The position numbers and the translations under genes are program-made. From Paramoeba atlantica (Eukaryota; Discosea): 64,000 bases of DNA. Below the pieces are notes generated by a model. The model did no database searches and was not told the DNA's origin. It saw only the letters and a list, made by a program, of their open reading frames with translations. This document shows positions 27,430 through 41,310 of this stretch, one piece after another. The stretch spans positions 62,001 through 126,000 of the forward strand of contig CDRNVI010000144.1 in the NCBI GenBank assembly GCA_977017575.1, written 5' to 3'. The stretch's first letter is position 1. The number at the start of each line of letters is the position of its first letter.

Positions 27430-30130
27430 TCTTTTTAAATCTCAACAAAACAGTGTGTTCTTCCTTTCTAAAAACTTGAACAAACCTCCTCCCAATTAAA
27501 GACCCCCCCCCCCCTCCAAAAAAAAAAAAACAAGGTGCGCCACCACAGAAAAAAGGTACACAATTCCCACAAAAACACCTACATTCACCATTTTATCGAA
27601 AAGGAAAAACCCAAACCATCCCCACAAAACAAACCTCATTTATATTAACAAAAAACAGAAAGAGAAAAACCACAGTGTGTCTTGGAAACTTTTGGTTCTT
27701 AAAAAAAAACAAGAGAAACCAAAAAATCAAAGAAAAATCAAAAGAAAAATCAAAAGAAAAACCTGCACATCAATTAAAACCCTCTTCTAGAAAAACACCA
27801 ACCCCACAAACAACCACACCCCACAAAAAACCACACCCCATACACAAGACCAACACCAACATCAAAAAAAATATAGAACAGAGTAAAAAAAAAAAAGAAA
27901 AAGAACAAAAAGGGAGAAAGAAAAAAAAAGAAAAAAGAACAAAAGAACAAAAAAAAAGAACAAAAAGGACAAAACGAAAGAAAGACAAAAAAAAAAAAAA
28001 AAGAAAACCTTCTTGTTATTTTTGATTTTTTGGTTCAAACAAACAATAAACCTTGAAAAATGTGTGTACACAAGACAACACACAACCAACTTACACAAAA
28101 ACCAATGCACAACCAATACACAAAAACACTGATGTCCCAACTACCAACAAAGTGACCAAAAACAATTAACAATAATAATATTTAACTCCAACAAAACCAA
28201 ACAAACAAAACAAAACAGCACTAATTAAATACACACACCCCCTCCAAACAAAAAACAGAAGACAAATTAACCAACTAAAAAAATATTATTACAACAAAAC
28301 GGAAAGATAAATATTACAAAAGAACCAACCAACCATTATATGTGGCTGGCTCCCTCCAGAAATCCCCAACCCCCATCTTTGTCTTGATGATTCCACACAC
28401 TCTCTCTTTTTTTGTGTTTTTCTGTGAAAAATTGGTTAAAATTACGAACACAACATAACCACAACACAAAAAAACAAAATCAACAACAACAATAACAATT
28501 ACAATAACAAATATCAACAACAAATATCAATAACAAATAACAACAATAACAAATAACAACAAATAACAACAAATAACAACAAATAACAACAAATAACAAC
28601 AAATAACAAATAAGAACAACAACAAGAATAACAAGAATACCAATAACAAATAACAAATAACAACAAATAACAACACAATCAAAATATCATCACCACCACA
28701 ACAGCAATACCATTAATAAAAATAAAAACAAACACAAAATAAAAGAAGGAAAAAAGAGAAAAACCTGGTGGTGGCACAATAGTCGGGATTGTTGGGAACA
28801 GAGTAATATAAAAAAGGGCCTGGAGGGAGTCTTATAACAAAGAAACAAAGATGTCCCCATTCTATTATTAACAATTTAACAATTAACAATGATAATAAAA
28901 GCAATAACAATCAAATAACAACAACAATCATAACAATACAATAATAACAATAATTGATTATAAAAAAATAGTAACAACAACATAACAATTGCAAAAAAAA
29001 ATCATAATAACAAACCAACAATCATAATAACAACAATAACAACAAACAACAACAAACAACAAACAATAAACAACAAACAACAAGAAAAACAATCACAATC
29101 ATAAACAACAGCCAACAACAACTATAACTTAACTACAATCACAACAATCACAATCACAACAAACAAAACAAAAGTAACACTAAAATGACACAACAACAAC
29201 AAACAAAACGACAAACAAACCAACAAACCAACAAACCAACAATAAACCAACAACAAACCAACACAACAGAATAATCACATCATACTAAAAAAGATAAACA
29301 AATCCACACAATCAAAATAACTAACAAACCAAACACTGAAACACTGAAACAACAAAACACAAAATAAAGGGAAACCTGTGCCACTCATATTTTCAAAAAG
29401 GGTTGTGATTGGAAGGAAGTCTTTGTAACAAAGGAAACAAAAAAGATGTCCTCACACTAGTTAAGAGAAGGGGGAGGAGGAAGAATCAGATTTTAGTATC
29501 AGAGAATTTTAATTAATTAAATACTAATAACTAATACAAAAACAAAAACACTCTTTCCAATAATAACAGACAAACCAACCAAACCAAACCAAACCAATCA
29601 CCACAAAAAAGAAAAGAACAAAAACAAATACCAAAAATACCAAAAGCAAAAAATAAAACAAATAATAAAAAAACAAGTTCAACAAGAACAAATTAACAAG
29701 AACACAAAACCTTCTTTTAAAATGGACATCAATCATTTACAACGATTTCGTATTCCCCTCAAAATGGACGGGACACTTCTTTCAATTAATACACCAATCT
29801 CGGTGATCTAAATTCTTTTCATTCTTTTCGTCTGTTTTCTTCTTGATGAACTTTTGGAGTGGAATCTGGGGATTCGTGTCTTTTTTTCGATTTGGGAAAT
29901 TGGCTTTGAGAGACAACAAACTGTTTTTTGTACAAATTAATAAATTTTTCACACACCCTTCCTTCCTTCCTTCCTTCCCTTCCTCTTCTCAAAAAACAAA
30001 ACAAAACAAAAACACAAAAACAACATTAACACACACACACACCCCATTTTTAAAACACAAAGATACAAATACAAAAAAAGTAAAACAATAAAACACACCA
30101 AACACAGACAGAAAAAATAATCCATGCAAA
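27430..30130. repeat. A/C-rich microsatellite region
   Basis: A/C- and A/T-rich low-complexity DNA: (CAAAA)n, (AACAAATAAC)n, (AAC)n and (CCAACAAA)n, densest at 28440-29260. Two unlike islands, about 28750-28870 and 29370-29460, resemble each other (AAACCTG, GGAGTCTT/GGAAGTCTTTGTAACAAAG, AAGATGTCC) and a weaker relative sits at 59735, so a diverged repeat is scattered in the region. No gene seen. Confidence 0.65.
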
Positions 30131-32324
<2,194 letters not shown>

Positions 32325-33256
32325 AAAAAGCTTGTATAAAAAAATATAAATTGAAATTTTAACAAAAATCTTCTTTCTTTTTGAGACATTCACTCCACCA
32401 AAGAGTCATTTTTCTTTTCATAATTTTTTTTTTCTTTTTCTGGAATGGCAGTGGAAGAATGACACCCACACAACACACTACTTTTCTTTATTCAGTGGTG
32501 TGTGGTTGGGGGGTGAAAGATACTTTTTTTCTTCTTCTTCTTCCCCACAATCAGTGTATGTGTGTTGAACATTGGGATTTTAAGAAGGACCCACACACAT
32601 AATTAAGAAAAAGATCTTGGGAGGAAGGTGGTGTTTTATTGAGATGACAATATTAATATAAAACCACAGACCAATATGTTGGACCCAAAAAACCCTGAAA
32701 AACAGTGTCAGAAAAAGAAGAACAACAAGAAAGAAAAAAAGAAAGAAAAAAAGAAAGAAAAAAAGAAAAAAAAACCAATGATGAACAATTTTTTTCGAAT
32801 CCAAGAGCACCAAAGATATTTTGTTTCAAAAAAAAAAACGTGGGTATTTCTTTTAACACCAAAACAACACACATACAACACACACAACACACAACACCCC
32901 AATCCCCCCGACTGACTGGTGGATCTTCTTTTTTTTTGTTCATTCTTTTCATTCTCTCTGGGGTACTAATTCGAAAAATCAGACCCAGAGAGTATGAAAA
33001 CTATCAGGAAATAATCCTCTTTTGTGTTGTTTGGTCTCTCCTCTCTTTGCCCTCCTTATCCAACTTTGATTGTGTGGCAACTTCTCTCTTTTTCGTTTGT
33101 GATTTTTTGAATCTTTTGAACAAAAAAAAACTGAAAAAAAAAAAGAAAACAAAAAGGAAAAAAAAAAAGAAAAAAAAAAGAGAAAAAAGAGAAAAAAAGA
33201 GAAAAAAAGAAAGAAAAAAAGAGAAAAAAAGAAAGAGAAAAAAAAGAAAAGAAAAG
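32325..33256. other. Spacer between polyubiquitin and 5S
   Basis: Pyrimidine- and purine-rich DNA with a (GAAAGAAAAAAA)n block at 32730-32770 and 33150-33250. Holds one copy of the 47-bp palindrome (32950-32996). No gene seen. Confidence 0.5.
32950..32996. repeat. ATACTCTCTGGGT palindrome, copy 1
   Basis: Inverted repeat: CATTCTCTCTGGGGTAC, then an AT-rich centre, then GACCCAGAGAGTATG. One of four copies (40114-40162, 58948-58995, 62148-62193). Length 46-49 bp, no coding capacity, both arms shared: a tiny MITE-like or hairpin element. Confidence 0.75.
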
Positions 33257-33374
33257 GTCTTCAGCACTCGGGATTCGAATGTGGTCACCCACCATTCTAC
33301 TAACCGAGCCCACAGCTGCTTAACTTCCGAGTTCTGATGGGATCGGGTGCTTTCAACTGGGTATGACCGAAGAC
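33257..33374 (-). rRNA. 5S rRNA, copy 1
   Basis: 118 nt on minus, starting GTCTTCGGTCATACCCAGTT and ending GAGTGCTGAAGAC, which pair. It carries the internal control region (AGCAGCTGTGGGCTCGG, GGTGGGTGACCACATTC). It is identical over its readable length to the plus-strand copy at 41954-42071. A T-rich stretch follows in transcription sense. Confidence 0.96.
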
Positions 33375-33404
33375 ATTTTCTCTTCTTTTTTTTCTCCTTT
33401 TATA
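33375..33404 (-). promoter_or_regulatory. 5S upstream TATA-like promoter block, copy 1
   Basis: Reading on minus, TATAAAAG lies at about -30 to -23, followed by GAGAAAAAAAAGAAGAGAAA up to the gene. The same order occurs before the other 5S gene (41923-41953), although the DNA further out differs. This points to a functional upstream element in addition to the internal one. Confidence 0.6.
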
Positions 33405-34313
33405 ATTCTCTGATTAGTTCAAAAGAGAGAAAAAGAAAAGAGAAAGAGAAGCTCCTCCCTCCCATGGAGGAGAGAAAAATCACCAAAAAAAAACAAGAAA
33501 GGGAGGGAGAAAAAAAAACCAAAAAAATTAACCTTGATACAAAGATCCACCTTTTTTTTGTTTTTTTTTGGAGGGGTGGGGTGGGGGTGGTGGGGGTGAA
33601 GATCAAACATGCCACACATACACCACACATTTTTTTCTCTCTCTCTCTCTCTCTCTCTCCTCTTCTCTTGTGGACGGACAGCGAGCAGTCAGGGTTTTCG
33701 AACTTTTTCCCTTCCTCCTCTTCTCTCCAAGTCCAGTCCTTTGAGAGAAGTCCAGTCCTTTGAGAGAAGAACAATTTATCAATCCTTTGCGCTCTGAAAA
33801 GTAAAAATAAGAATGGGTGATGAAAGAAAAAAGAGAAAAAAGAAGAGAAAAAAAAGAGAGAAAGAGAATAGAACCTAACACAGGATCAGGGTGTGTGATA
33901 ATAATAACAAAAAAAACACGATGTTCCCTTGGGGGGAGACAAACAAAGAGAAGAGGAGAGGAGAGGAGAGAAGAGGAGAGGAGAGAAGAGAGAAGAAGAG
34001 AGAAGAAAGAAGAAAGAAGAAAGAAGAGAGAACGGGAGAGAACGGCAGTTTCAGGGAAATAAAACAAGGGAGGTGTCCCCAAAAAGGAGGTGTCCCTTAA
34101 TATTTTCCTTTTACGTGCAAGAAGATGACGTGTCAATTCTTTTCTGATTCTCAGAATCCGAGATTTCAGCAACACACGGTCTTCTTTTTTTTGGTTTTCC
34201 CCGAATTTGCAAGATGATGATGATGGTGGTGTGTGTGTTCGAGAAGAGAGGTGGGAGCCACACAACAATTTTTCATTTTCATTTTTTCAAGAAACAAAAA
34301 CAAAAACAAAAAG
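33405..34313. other. Spacer upstream of HSP70
   Basis: Low-complexity GA and CT runs (33630-33660, 33810-34050), a direct repeat of TCCAGTCCTTTGAGAGAAG at 33731-33769. No clear TATA box or heat-shock element (perfect nGAAnnTTCn units) was found. Confidence 0.4.
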
Positions 34314-36872
34314 ATGAGTAACTTGACTGATGGTCCAATTGTTGGGATCGATTTGGGAATGACATATTCCTCTGCGTTGGTTATTGGGTGAATGACCGTG
34401 TTGAAATTATTGCAAACGATCAAGGAAATCGTTTACTGACACTGAACGATTGATTGGAGATGCTGCCAAGAACCAAGTTGCTATGAATCCATACAACACC
34501 ATTTTCGACGCGAAACGATTGGTCGACGATTTGATGACCCAGCTGCCCAATCTGACATGAAGCATTGGCCATTCAAGGTGGTGAACCAATCCAGTAAACC
34601 CATGATCCAAGTTGAGTACAAAGCGGAACAAAAGACTTTTTCTCCTGAGGAGATTTCTTCGATGGTTTTGATCAAGATGAAAGAGATTTCAGAAGCTTTC
34701 ATTGGAAAGGAAGTCAAAGAAGCGGTGATTACAGTGCCTGCTTATTTTAACGATTCTCAACGGCAAGCTACAAAAGATGCAGGTGTTATTGCTGGCTTAA
34801 TTGTTCGACGTATTATCAACGAACCCACTGCTGCTGCGATTGCTTATGGTTTGGACAAGAAAGGAGCGGAGAGAAATGTATTGATTTTTGATTTGGGAGG
34901 TGGTACTTTTGATGTGTCTCTTTTGACGATTGAAGATGGGATTTTCGAAGTGAAAGCAACTGCTGGTGATACTCACTTGGGAGGAGAAGATTTTGACAAT
35001 CAAATGGTGAACCACTTTACCAATGAGTTCAAGAGGAAGCAGAAGAAGGATATGACTTCCAATGCTCGCTCCATGAGACAATTGAGAACTGCTTGTGAAT
35101 GTGCAAAGCGAACTTTGTCTTCTCAAGCTCAAGCTTCCATTGAAGTAGACTCTCTCTTTGAAGGAATTGACTTCTACACTTCCATCACTCGTGCTCGATT
35201 TGAAGAATTGAACCAAGACTTATTCCGTGGAACTTTAGATCCAGTTGAGAAGGTGTTGCGTGACTCAAAGATGGACAAAGGACAAATTCACGACGTTGTG
35301 TTAGTTGGAGGATCCACTCATATTCCTAAGATCCAATCTCTTTTGCAAGAGTTCTTCAATGGAAAGGAGTTGTGCAAAAGCATCAATCCTGACGAAGCTG
35401 TTGCTTATGGAGCTGCTGTTCAAGCTGCGATTTTAGCTGGTGTGACTGAAGGAGGACTTTCTGATTTACTTTTGTTGGATGTTGCTCCACTTTCTCTTGG
35501 TATTGAGACTGCTGGAGGTTTGATGACAAACTTGATTAATCGAAACACCACCATTCCAACGAAGGCTTCCAACAGTTTTACCACTTATTCTGACAACCAA
35601 CCTGCTGTGACCATCCAAGTTTATGAGGGTGAGAGAAAGTTCACCAAGGACAACAACTTGCTTGGAAAATTTGATTTGACTGGAATTCCCCCTGCTCCTC
35701 GTGGTGTTCCTCAAATTGAGGTTACCTTTGATATTGATGCGAATGGTATTTTGAATGTCTCTGCAAAGGACAAGTCTACTGGAAAACAGAACCAAATTAC
35801 CATCACAAATGATAAGGGTCGACTGTTTCAAGCTGATATTGATTGAATGGTGAAGGATGCTGAACAGTTTAAGGATGAAGATGAGGAGGGTTGGTGCCCG
35901 TAGTTTAGTCGTAAATTCGACTATGTCCAACCCCGGGGGGGCGAGTTCAAATCCCAGTTTTTCGATATTATAGAAAATTTTTCTGGTGCTGTAGAGTGAT
36001 TTGATTGGAGTGAGGAGCTCTTGAAGAAGTGTGAAAATCGGAACAGGTTACATCTCAGCCCTGTCTGCTAAAAAGTTGAGGATAAATTCCCTTGGAAGGA
36101 GCTTTGGATTATTCTCCCTTCTGATGTGCATCCTCCAGCCTGAACTTGCAGAAGTTCTAAAGTTCAGCATAAAGACCGACTGAACTAAGCTGAAGTTTAA
36201 AACTTCACCTCTTGTTAGAGGTTAAAAACAAACATAATTTAATGTAATTCAAATGGCTTAGATTAAGAACTACTAATTGAATAAAGTCTGCCTCAAAAAA
36301 AAAAAAAAAATAATTCAAATGGCTTAGATTAAGAACTACTAATTGAATAAAGTCTGCCTCAAAAAAAAAAAAAAAAAAAGGATGAAGATGAGGAAGCTTG
36401 GAAGAAGGTTGAAGCGAAGAATGGACTTGAGAACTATGCTTACTCTTTGTGATCAACTCTTCGTGATGAGAAAATTTCTGCTGTTATCTCTGAGGAAGAC
36501 AAGCAGACTGTGAACAAGCATGTCGATGAGGCTATTTCGTGGTTGGAGACAAACCAACTTGCTGAGGTTGATGAGTTTGAACACAGGAGGAAGGAATTGG
36601 AAGAGAAGGTGATGCCAATCTTCTCCAAGATCTACCAAGGAGCTGGTGGTGAGGGTGGTGTGCCTGGTGGTATGCCCAGTGGTGTGCCTGGTGGTATGCC
36701 AGGAGGAGGTATGCCTGGTGGATTCCCTGGTGGTGCTGGGGGATTCCCTGGTGGAGCTGGTGGATTCCCTGGTGGTGGTGGTTCTGGTTCTGGAGGTTTC
36801 TCTGGTTCTGGTGGAAATGCAGGAGGAGGATCTGGTTCTTCTGCTGAACCCAAGATTGAGGAAGTTGATTAA
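34314..36872 (+). pseudogene. HSP70: Cytosolic HSP70 gene, broken and SINE-interrupted
   Basis: Reads as an ATP-dependent Hsp70 chaperone ending in EEVD, the cytosolic signature that binds TPR co-chaperones. Visible: [13 protein letters not shown] at the start, [31 protein letters not shown] (phosphate loop), [12 protein letters not shown], the substrate domain ([19 protein letters not shown]) and a long Gly/Met/Pro tail (GGMPGG repeats). The first 80 codons are damaged by three indels (about 34370, 34435 and 34520; the second removes the residues after NRLT). Two TGA codons stand where Arg is expected (35844-35846 in DID-MVKDAE, 36450-36452 in YSL-STLRDE). A 490-bp SINE splits the C-terminal domain. 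It ends in TAA with AATAAA about 30 bp on. It is a retired copy despite its length. Confidence 0.93.
35888..36377 (+). mobile_element. tRNA-derived SINE in HSP70
   Basis: Flanked by a perfect 17-bp target duplication AAGGATGAAGATGAGGA (35871-35887 and 36378-36394). The head GGTTGGTGCCCGTAGTTTAG and the block GGCGAGTTCAAATCCC carry Pol III A- and B-box-like sequence, so the 5' part is tRNA-related. A unique body of about 270 bp follows, then a tail unit of about 67 bp (TAATTCAAATGGCTTAG ... AATAAAGTCTGCCTC plus A run) that is present twice in tandem. The poly(A) ends at the target duplication. Insertion by LINE machinery is inferred from the duplication and A-tail. No other copy was noticed in the window. 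Confidence 0.9.
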
Positions 36873-37289
36873 AATTTTGTTGAACTTTCCTTTTGTACAA
36901 AATAAATAAATTATTGGTTGAAAAATATTTATTATTAAAATGATTTTTTTTTTCTCTCTCTTTTGGAACTCTCACAGTTCACTTGGAACTCTCACAGTTC
37001 ACTTGGAACAACACAACAATCTCAACAAAAGGAGAGGAGATCTCTCACACACAAACACTCCAATAATCCCCACCCCAACTACCTTTTTTTTTCTCTTGTC
37101 CACTTCATATCAACATCTTTTCTCTTTCTTTTTGTTGTTTTTTCTCTCCTTGAGAACCATCTCCTTAAAAATAGGGAAATCAGATCAATCTGGCGATCTC
37201 TTTTTGTCCTGCCCCTCTTTTTCAGTTAAAAACACACCTCCTCTTTTTGAATTTCCCCCCACCACACTCTCACTGCTGCATACGTGCTT
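36873..37289. other. HSP70 3' flank
   Basis: Contains AATAAATAAATTATT shortly after the stop codon and a tandem GGAACTCTCACAGTTCACTT (36965-37003). No gene. Confidence 0.5.
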
Positions 37290-37348
37290 GAAAAATCTCC
37301 AAAGAGGCTGCAATATTTGTTTTGTACACAAATATTGTAGTCTTTTTG
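37290..37348 (+). repeat. GAGGCTGCAA hairpin repeat, copy 3
   Basis: GAAAAATCTCCAAAGAGGCT followed by GCAATATTTGTTTTGTACAC and AAATATTGTAGTCTTTTTGG. The stem is kept through paired change (TTTGTTTTGTACACAAATATT), which argues for selection on structure or an origin as a hairpin. Confidence 0.7.
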
Positions 37349-37399
37349 GCTTCAATAAAAAGATTAAAGGTACATGTTACACACACTACTCCTCAGGGA

Positions 37400-39100
37400 A
37401 AGGGGGAAAAAAAGTAAGAGAGGAGGAAAAAAAAGAAAAAACAAAAAAAAAAAAAAAAAGAAAAAAACAAAAAGAAAAAGAAAAAAAACAAAAAGAAAAA
37501 GAAGAAAAAAGGAAAAGGAAAAAAAAGGAAAAAGGAGAGGGAAAGAGAAAAGAAAGGGTCAAAAGAAAAAAAAAAGAAAAGGGAAAGAAAAGGGAAAAGG
37601 AAAAAAAAAAAGAGAAAAATAAACAAAAAAACTAATAAAAACAAAAGAAAAAAAAGAAAAAAAAGAAAAAGAAAAAGAAAACAAAAAAAGAAAAAAGAAA
37701 GAAAAAGAAAAAAAAGAGAAAAAAAGAAAAGATAAAAGAAACAAAGAGAAGAAAAAAAGAAAAAAAGAAAGAAAAAAGAAAAAGAAAAAAGGAAAAGGAA
37801 AAAAAAGAAAAGGAAGAGGAAAAGAGAAAGAGAAAAAAAAAAAAAAACCAACAATTTTCTTTTTATTTTCGCTTTGTCAAGAAAAGAAAGGAGAAAGAGG
37901 AGGAAAAGGAAAAAAAACAAAAAAAAACAAAAAAAAAACAAAAAACAAAAAAAAAAAAAGAAAACAAGGGAAAAAAATAAAATAAAAAAAACAAAAAAAC
38001 AAAAAAAAAACAAAGAAAAGAAAAGAAAAGAAAAGAACAATAAACAAAAACAAACAAAAACAAACAAAAACAAAAAAAAGGAAAAAAAAGGAAAAAAAAG
38101 GAAAAAAAAGGAAAAAAAGGAAAAGGAAAAAAGAAAAAAAGAAAGAAAAGAAAAAAGAAAAAACAAAGACAGAAAAAAAAGGAAAAAAAAAGAAAAAAAA
38201 GGAAAAGGAAAAAAGAAAAAGAAAAGAAAGAAAAGAAAAAAAGAAAAGCAAAGACAGAAAAGAAAGAAAAAAGAGAAAAAAAGAAAAAAAAAGAAAAAAA
38301 GAAAAACAAAGACAGAAAAGAAAAAGAAAAGAAAAAAGAAAAGAAAGAAAAAAAAAAAAAAGAAAAAAAAAAAAAAAGAAAAAAAAAAAAAAAGAAAAAA
38401 AAAAAAAAAGAAAAAAAAAAAAAAAGAAAAAAAAAAAAAAGAAAAAAAAGAAAAGAAAAAAACTGTGAAGAAAAAGGATCTTTTTTGATACGTGATTTCA
38501 CTCTTTTCTAATTCAACAACTTCACTGTTTTAAAAGGAAAGAAAGAGAAGGAAAGAAAAGAAAAGAGAAAGAGAAAGAGGGGAAAGAGGGGAGAAGATTA
38601 AAAAGAGGAAAGATAAAAGATAAAGAAGACAAAAAAACAAAAGATAAAAGAAAAAAAAAGGAAAAAGAGAAAAAAAAAGAGAAAAAAAAAGAGAAAAAAA
38701 GAAAAAAAAGAAAAAGAAAAAACAAAGAAAAACAAAGAAAAAAACCAATAAAGAAAAAAGGACCATTTTTGATACGTAAATTACACTCTCTTCGATTAAA
38801 CAACTTTCCTGTGTTAAGGAGAAAAGAAAGAGAAAGAGAAGGAAAAAGGGGAGAAAAAGAGAAGAGAAGGGAAGAGAGGGGAAAAGATTGAAAAGAGGAA
38901 AGATAAAGAGGAAAAGATAAAGAGGAAAAGATAAAGAGGAAAAAATAAAGAGGAAAAGATAAAGAAGAAAAAAAAAGAAAAAAGAAAAAAGAAAAAGAAA
39001 AAGGAAAAAAGAAAAAAGAAAAAAGAAAAAAGAAAAAAAAAAAAAAGAAAAAGAAAAAAGAAAAAAAAGAAAGAAAGAAAAAGAACCGCAAGAAAAAAGA
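37400..39100. repeat. Polypurine tract, 1.7 kb
   Basis: Nearly unbroken A/G on + (AAAAAG, GAAAAAAAGGAAAA). Two islands, about 38460-38530 and 38755-38830, resemble each other (GAAGAAAAAGGATC/AAAAAAGGACC, TTTTTGATACGT, TTCACTC/TACACTC, CAACTT) and a weaker relative lies near 60110, so the tract contains duplicated units. Long frames on both strands are compositional and not genes. Confidence 0.85.
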
Positions 39101-40040
39101 GAAAACAATTTTACTTCACCCCTTTTCCTACTCCTTGCTCATCACCTCCTTGCTCATCACCTCCTTGCCCATCACTTCCTCTTTCTTCCCTCCTCTTTCC
39201 CTCCTCCCTTCTCTCCTTCCTCTTTCCTTTTAATTTTTTTTTTAATTTCTCTTTTTTCTTTTTTCTTTCTTTTTTCTTTTTTTTTTCTTTTTCCTCTTTT
39301 CTTCCCTCTCCTTTCGCTCTTTCCTCTCTTTCCTCTTTCCTCTCTTTCCTCTCTTTCCGGTCTCTTTCTCTCTTGGAAATATTTATTTTAGCACAAAAAA
39401 AAAGATTTAGGGTTCATAATTTTTCTGGCCCTCTGTTGGTTTTTTTTTTTGTTTTGCCTTTTCTTCTCTTCTCTTTTTCTCTCTTCTCTCTTCTCTTCTT
39501 TCTCTTCTCTCTTCTTTCTCTCTTCTCTTCTTTCTCTCTTCTCTTCTTTCTCTCTCTTCTCTCTTCTTTCTTCTCTTTTTCGTTTTTCTTTTTCTCTTTT
39601 TTTTTTCTCTTTTCTCTTTTTATTCCTTCTTTTTCTTTCTCTTTCTCAAACTTTTTCGCCCTTTATGAATGGGACTGGATGGGTTCTCTCTTTTACTTCT
39701 TTTATTTCTTTACTTTCTGTTTTTTTCTTCTCTTTTTCACTTTTATCTCTTCTCTTTTTTCACTTTTTCACTTTTTCTCTTTTTTGTTTCTCTTTTTCTT
39801 GTTCCCCTTTTTCTCGTTCCCCTTTCTTCCCTTTTTTGATAGGGTTCTCTCTTTTCTTTTTTCCCCCCTTTTTTCTTTTTCTCTTCTTTTCTTTTCTTTT
39901 TGTTGATTTTTTTCCTTTTGTTTTTGATTTCTTCTTCACAGTTTCTCGTTTTTCTCTTTTTTCTTCTTTCTATTTTCTCTTTCTCTTCTCTCTCTTTCCC
40001 CCCTTCCCTTTCTTTTCCTTTTTCTTTTTTGAAAAAATGA
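39101..40040. repeat. Polypyrimidine tract
   Basis: C/T-rich on + (CTTCTCTTCTTTCTCTC units, and CTCCTTGCTCATCACCTCCT-type 16-bp units at 39130-39180). It abuts the polypurine tract, so strand asymmetry switches sharply near 39110. Phe/Ser/Leu frames are not called. Confidence 0.85.
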
Positions 40041-40113
40041 GATGGTCTTACAGATAAGTGAATCTTCAAAAAAAAAGAAAAGACAAAAGAGATGTTTTTA
40101 TTTGGGAAAGATG

Positions 40114-40162
40114 ATGTATTCTCTGGGTCCGGATTTTCACAAATTAGCACCCAGAGAGTATC
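40114..40162. repeat. ATACTCTCTGGGT palindrome, copy 2
   Basis: GTATTCTCTGGGTCC ... GCACCCAGAGAGTATC around an AAATT-containing centre; member of the four-copy family. Confidence 0.75.
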
Positions 40163-40405
40163 AAGATCTCTACCCTAACTGTCTATCTGACACATTCTTT
40201 TTGACGAAAAAAGAAAGGAAAAAAATTACAATGAGATCACCAACAGAGAAAAGAAGAGGAGTGAATAAAGAAAAAAGAAAAAAGAAAAAAGAAAAAAGAA
40301 AAAAGAACACAAAAGAAGAGATTTTGTTATTTATTTTCATCTTCTCTCCTTTGGAGGAGAATTGAAAAACTTCTTTTTTGAACCATGTGGTGGGGAAGAA
40401 GAACA

Positions 40406-41310
40406 TCAAGTTCCTTTTCTCTTCTTCATAAACATTTTGTCTTTCTCTTCTTCTTCTTTTGGTTCAGTCGCCAACCTCTCTGTGATTTCTTCCAAATGTT
40501 TCTTGAGAATAATTTCTGTTTCCATCATCTTTTTTGACTTCTTTTCTTTCGCTTCAAGATTACAAAGTCTTCTTTCGATGTTTCGTCGTTGGTTTTGAAG
40601 CTTTCTTGATTGCCCAAATGATCTTGGTTTACCACAATCTTCCTCTTCCTCTTCTTCCTCTTCTTCCTCTTCTTCCTCTTCTTCCTTAGAGGATTGGATT
40701 TCTTCAATCTCCTCTTCCTCTTGTTTGTTTCCAACAATGTCCTTTTGACTTTTCAAATCAACAAGGTTCTCTCGAACTTGGGTTTTGTTTTCAGTCAACC
40801 GTTCCTTTCTTTGTTGGAGAGCCACAATCTTTTCTTCAAGAACATCAATCTGATCTGCCAGTTTCTTGTCACGTTTACTGAGAATTTCAATCTCCTTCTC
40901 TCTCTTCTGTTGTTCCTTGAGTCTTTTCTGAGGGTTCTCAGAAACTTCATTCCCCACTTTCTCAACCTTCTTCTCTCCATCACCACCCACTCAATTTTCG
41001 ACCTCTTGGATCTCCTTTTTGGTTTCTTCTTCGACTTGACTCTCCTGCTTTTGTTGTCTTGTTCTTTTTTGGGAGAACAAACAAAGCGTCTTCCAAGTCT
41101 TGATCACGTTTCAAAGACAACATCACACTCATCATCAAGATAGAACACTCGAACTGCAGTTGAAGTTCCGTACACATTCTGGATCTTCCTTCGGAGACTT
41201 CGAAAGTCTTGAGCTTGAACAGAACACACTCTTCCATTCTCAGTGTTTTGAACTTCCCACCACTCTTCTTCTCTTTCGACAATCGACATCAATTGAATTC
41301 TCATCACCAT
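40406..41310 (-). pseudogene. PB1-domain coiled-coil protein gene, frame broken
   Basis: On minus, 41310-41104 starts MVMRIQLMSIVEREEEWWEV and continues into a PB1 fold with the acidic OPCA motif YLDDECDVVFE; the motif's second half (DQDLEDALFV) is in the next frame, one base away (near 41104). After a further shift near an A6 run (about 41065) the frame reads as a Lys/Glu/Gln coiled coil (ILSKRDKKLADQIDVLEEKI) with an E-run and ends KKRKGT-TGA at 40406. PB1 domains pair front-to-back in signalling and autophagy scaffolds (family knowledge). The two shifts and one in-frame TGA may be decay, unseen short introns, or homopolymer errors. Upstream DNA at 41311-41345 is AT-rich. Confidence 0.5.

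Noticed and set aside
35466-35930. Minus-strand frames opposite HSP70
   Set aside because: Antisense shadows of a conserved chaperone frame; no independent family signal.
35888-36377. Spliceosomal intron in HSP70
   Set aside because: The ends are not GT-AG, and a perfect 17-bp duplication with a poly(A) tail shows a retroposed SINE.
37393-39108. Frames of 120-260 codons rich in Phe/Ser or Lys/Glu
   Set aside because: Low-complexity polypurine DNA lacks stops on both strands in several frames; overlapping frames in all phases show they are compositional.
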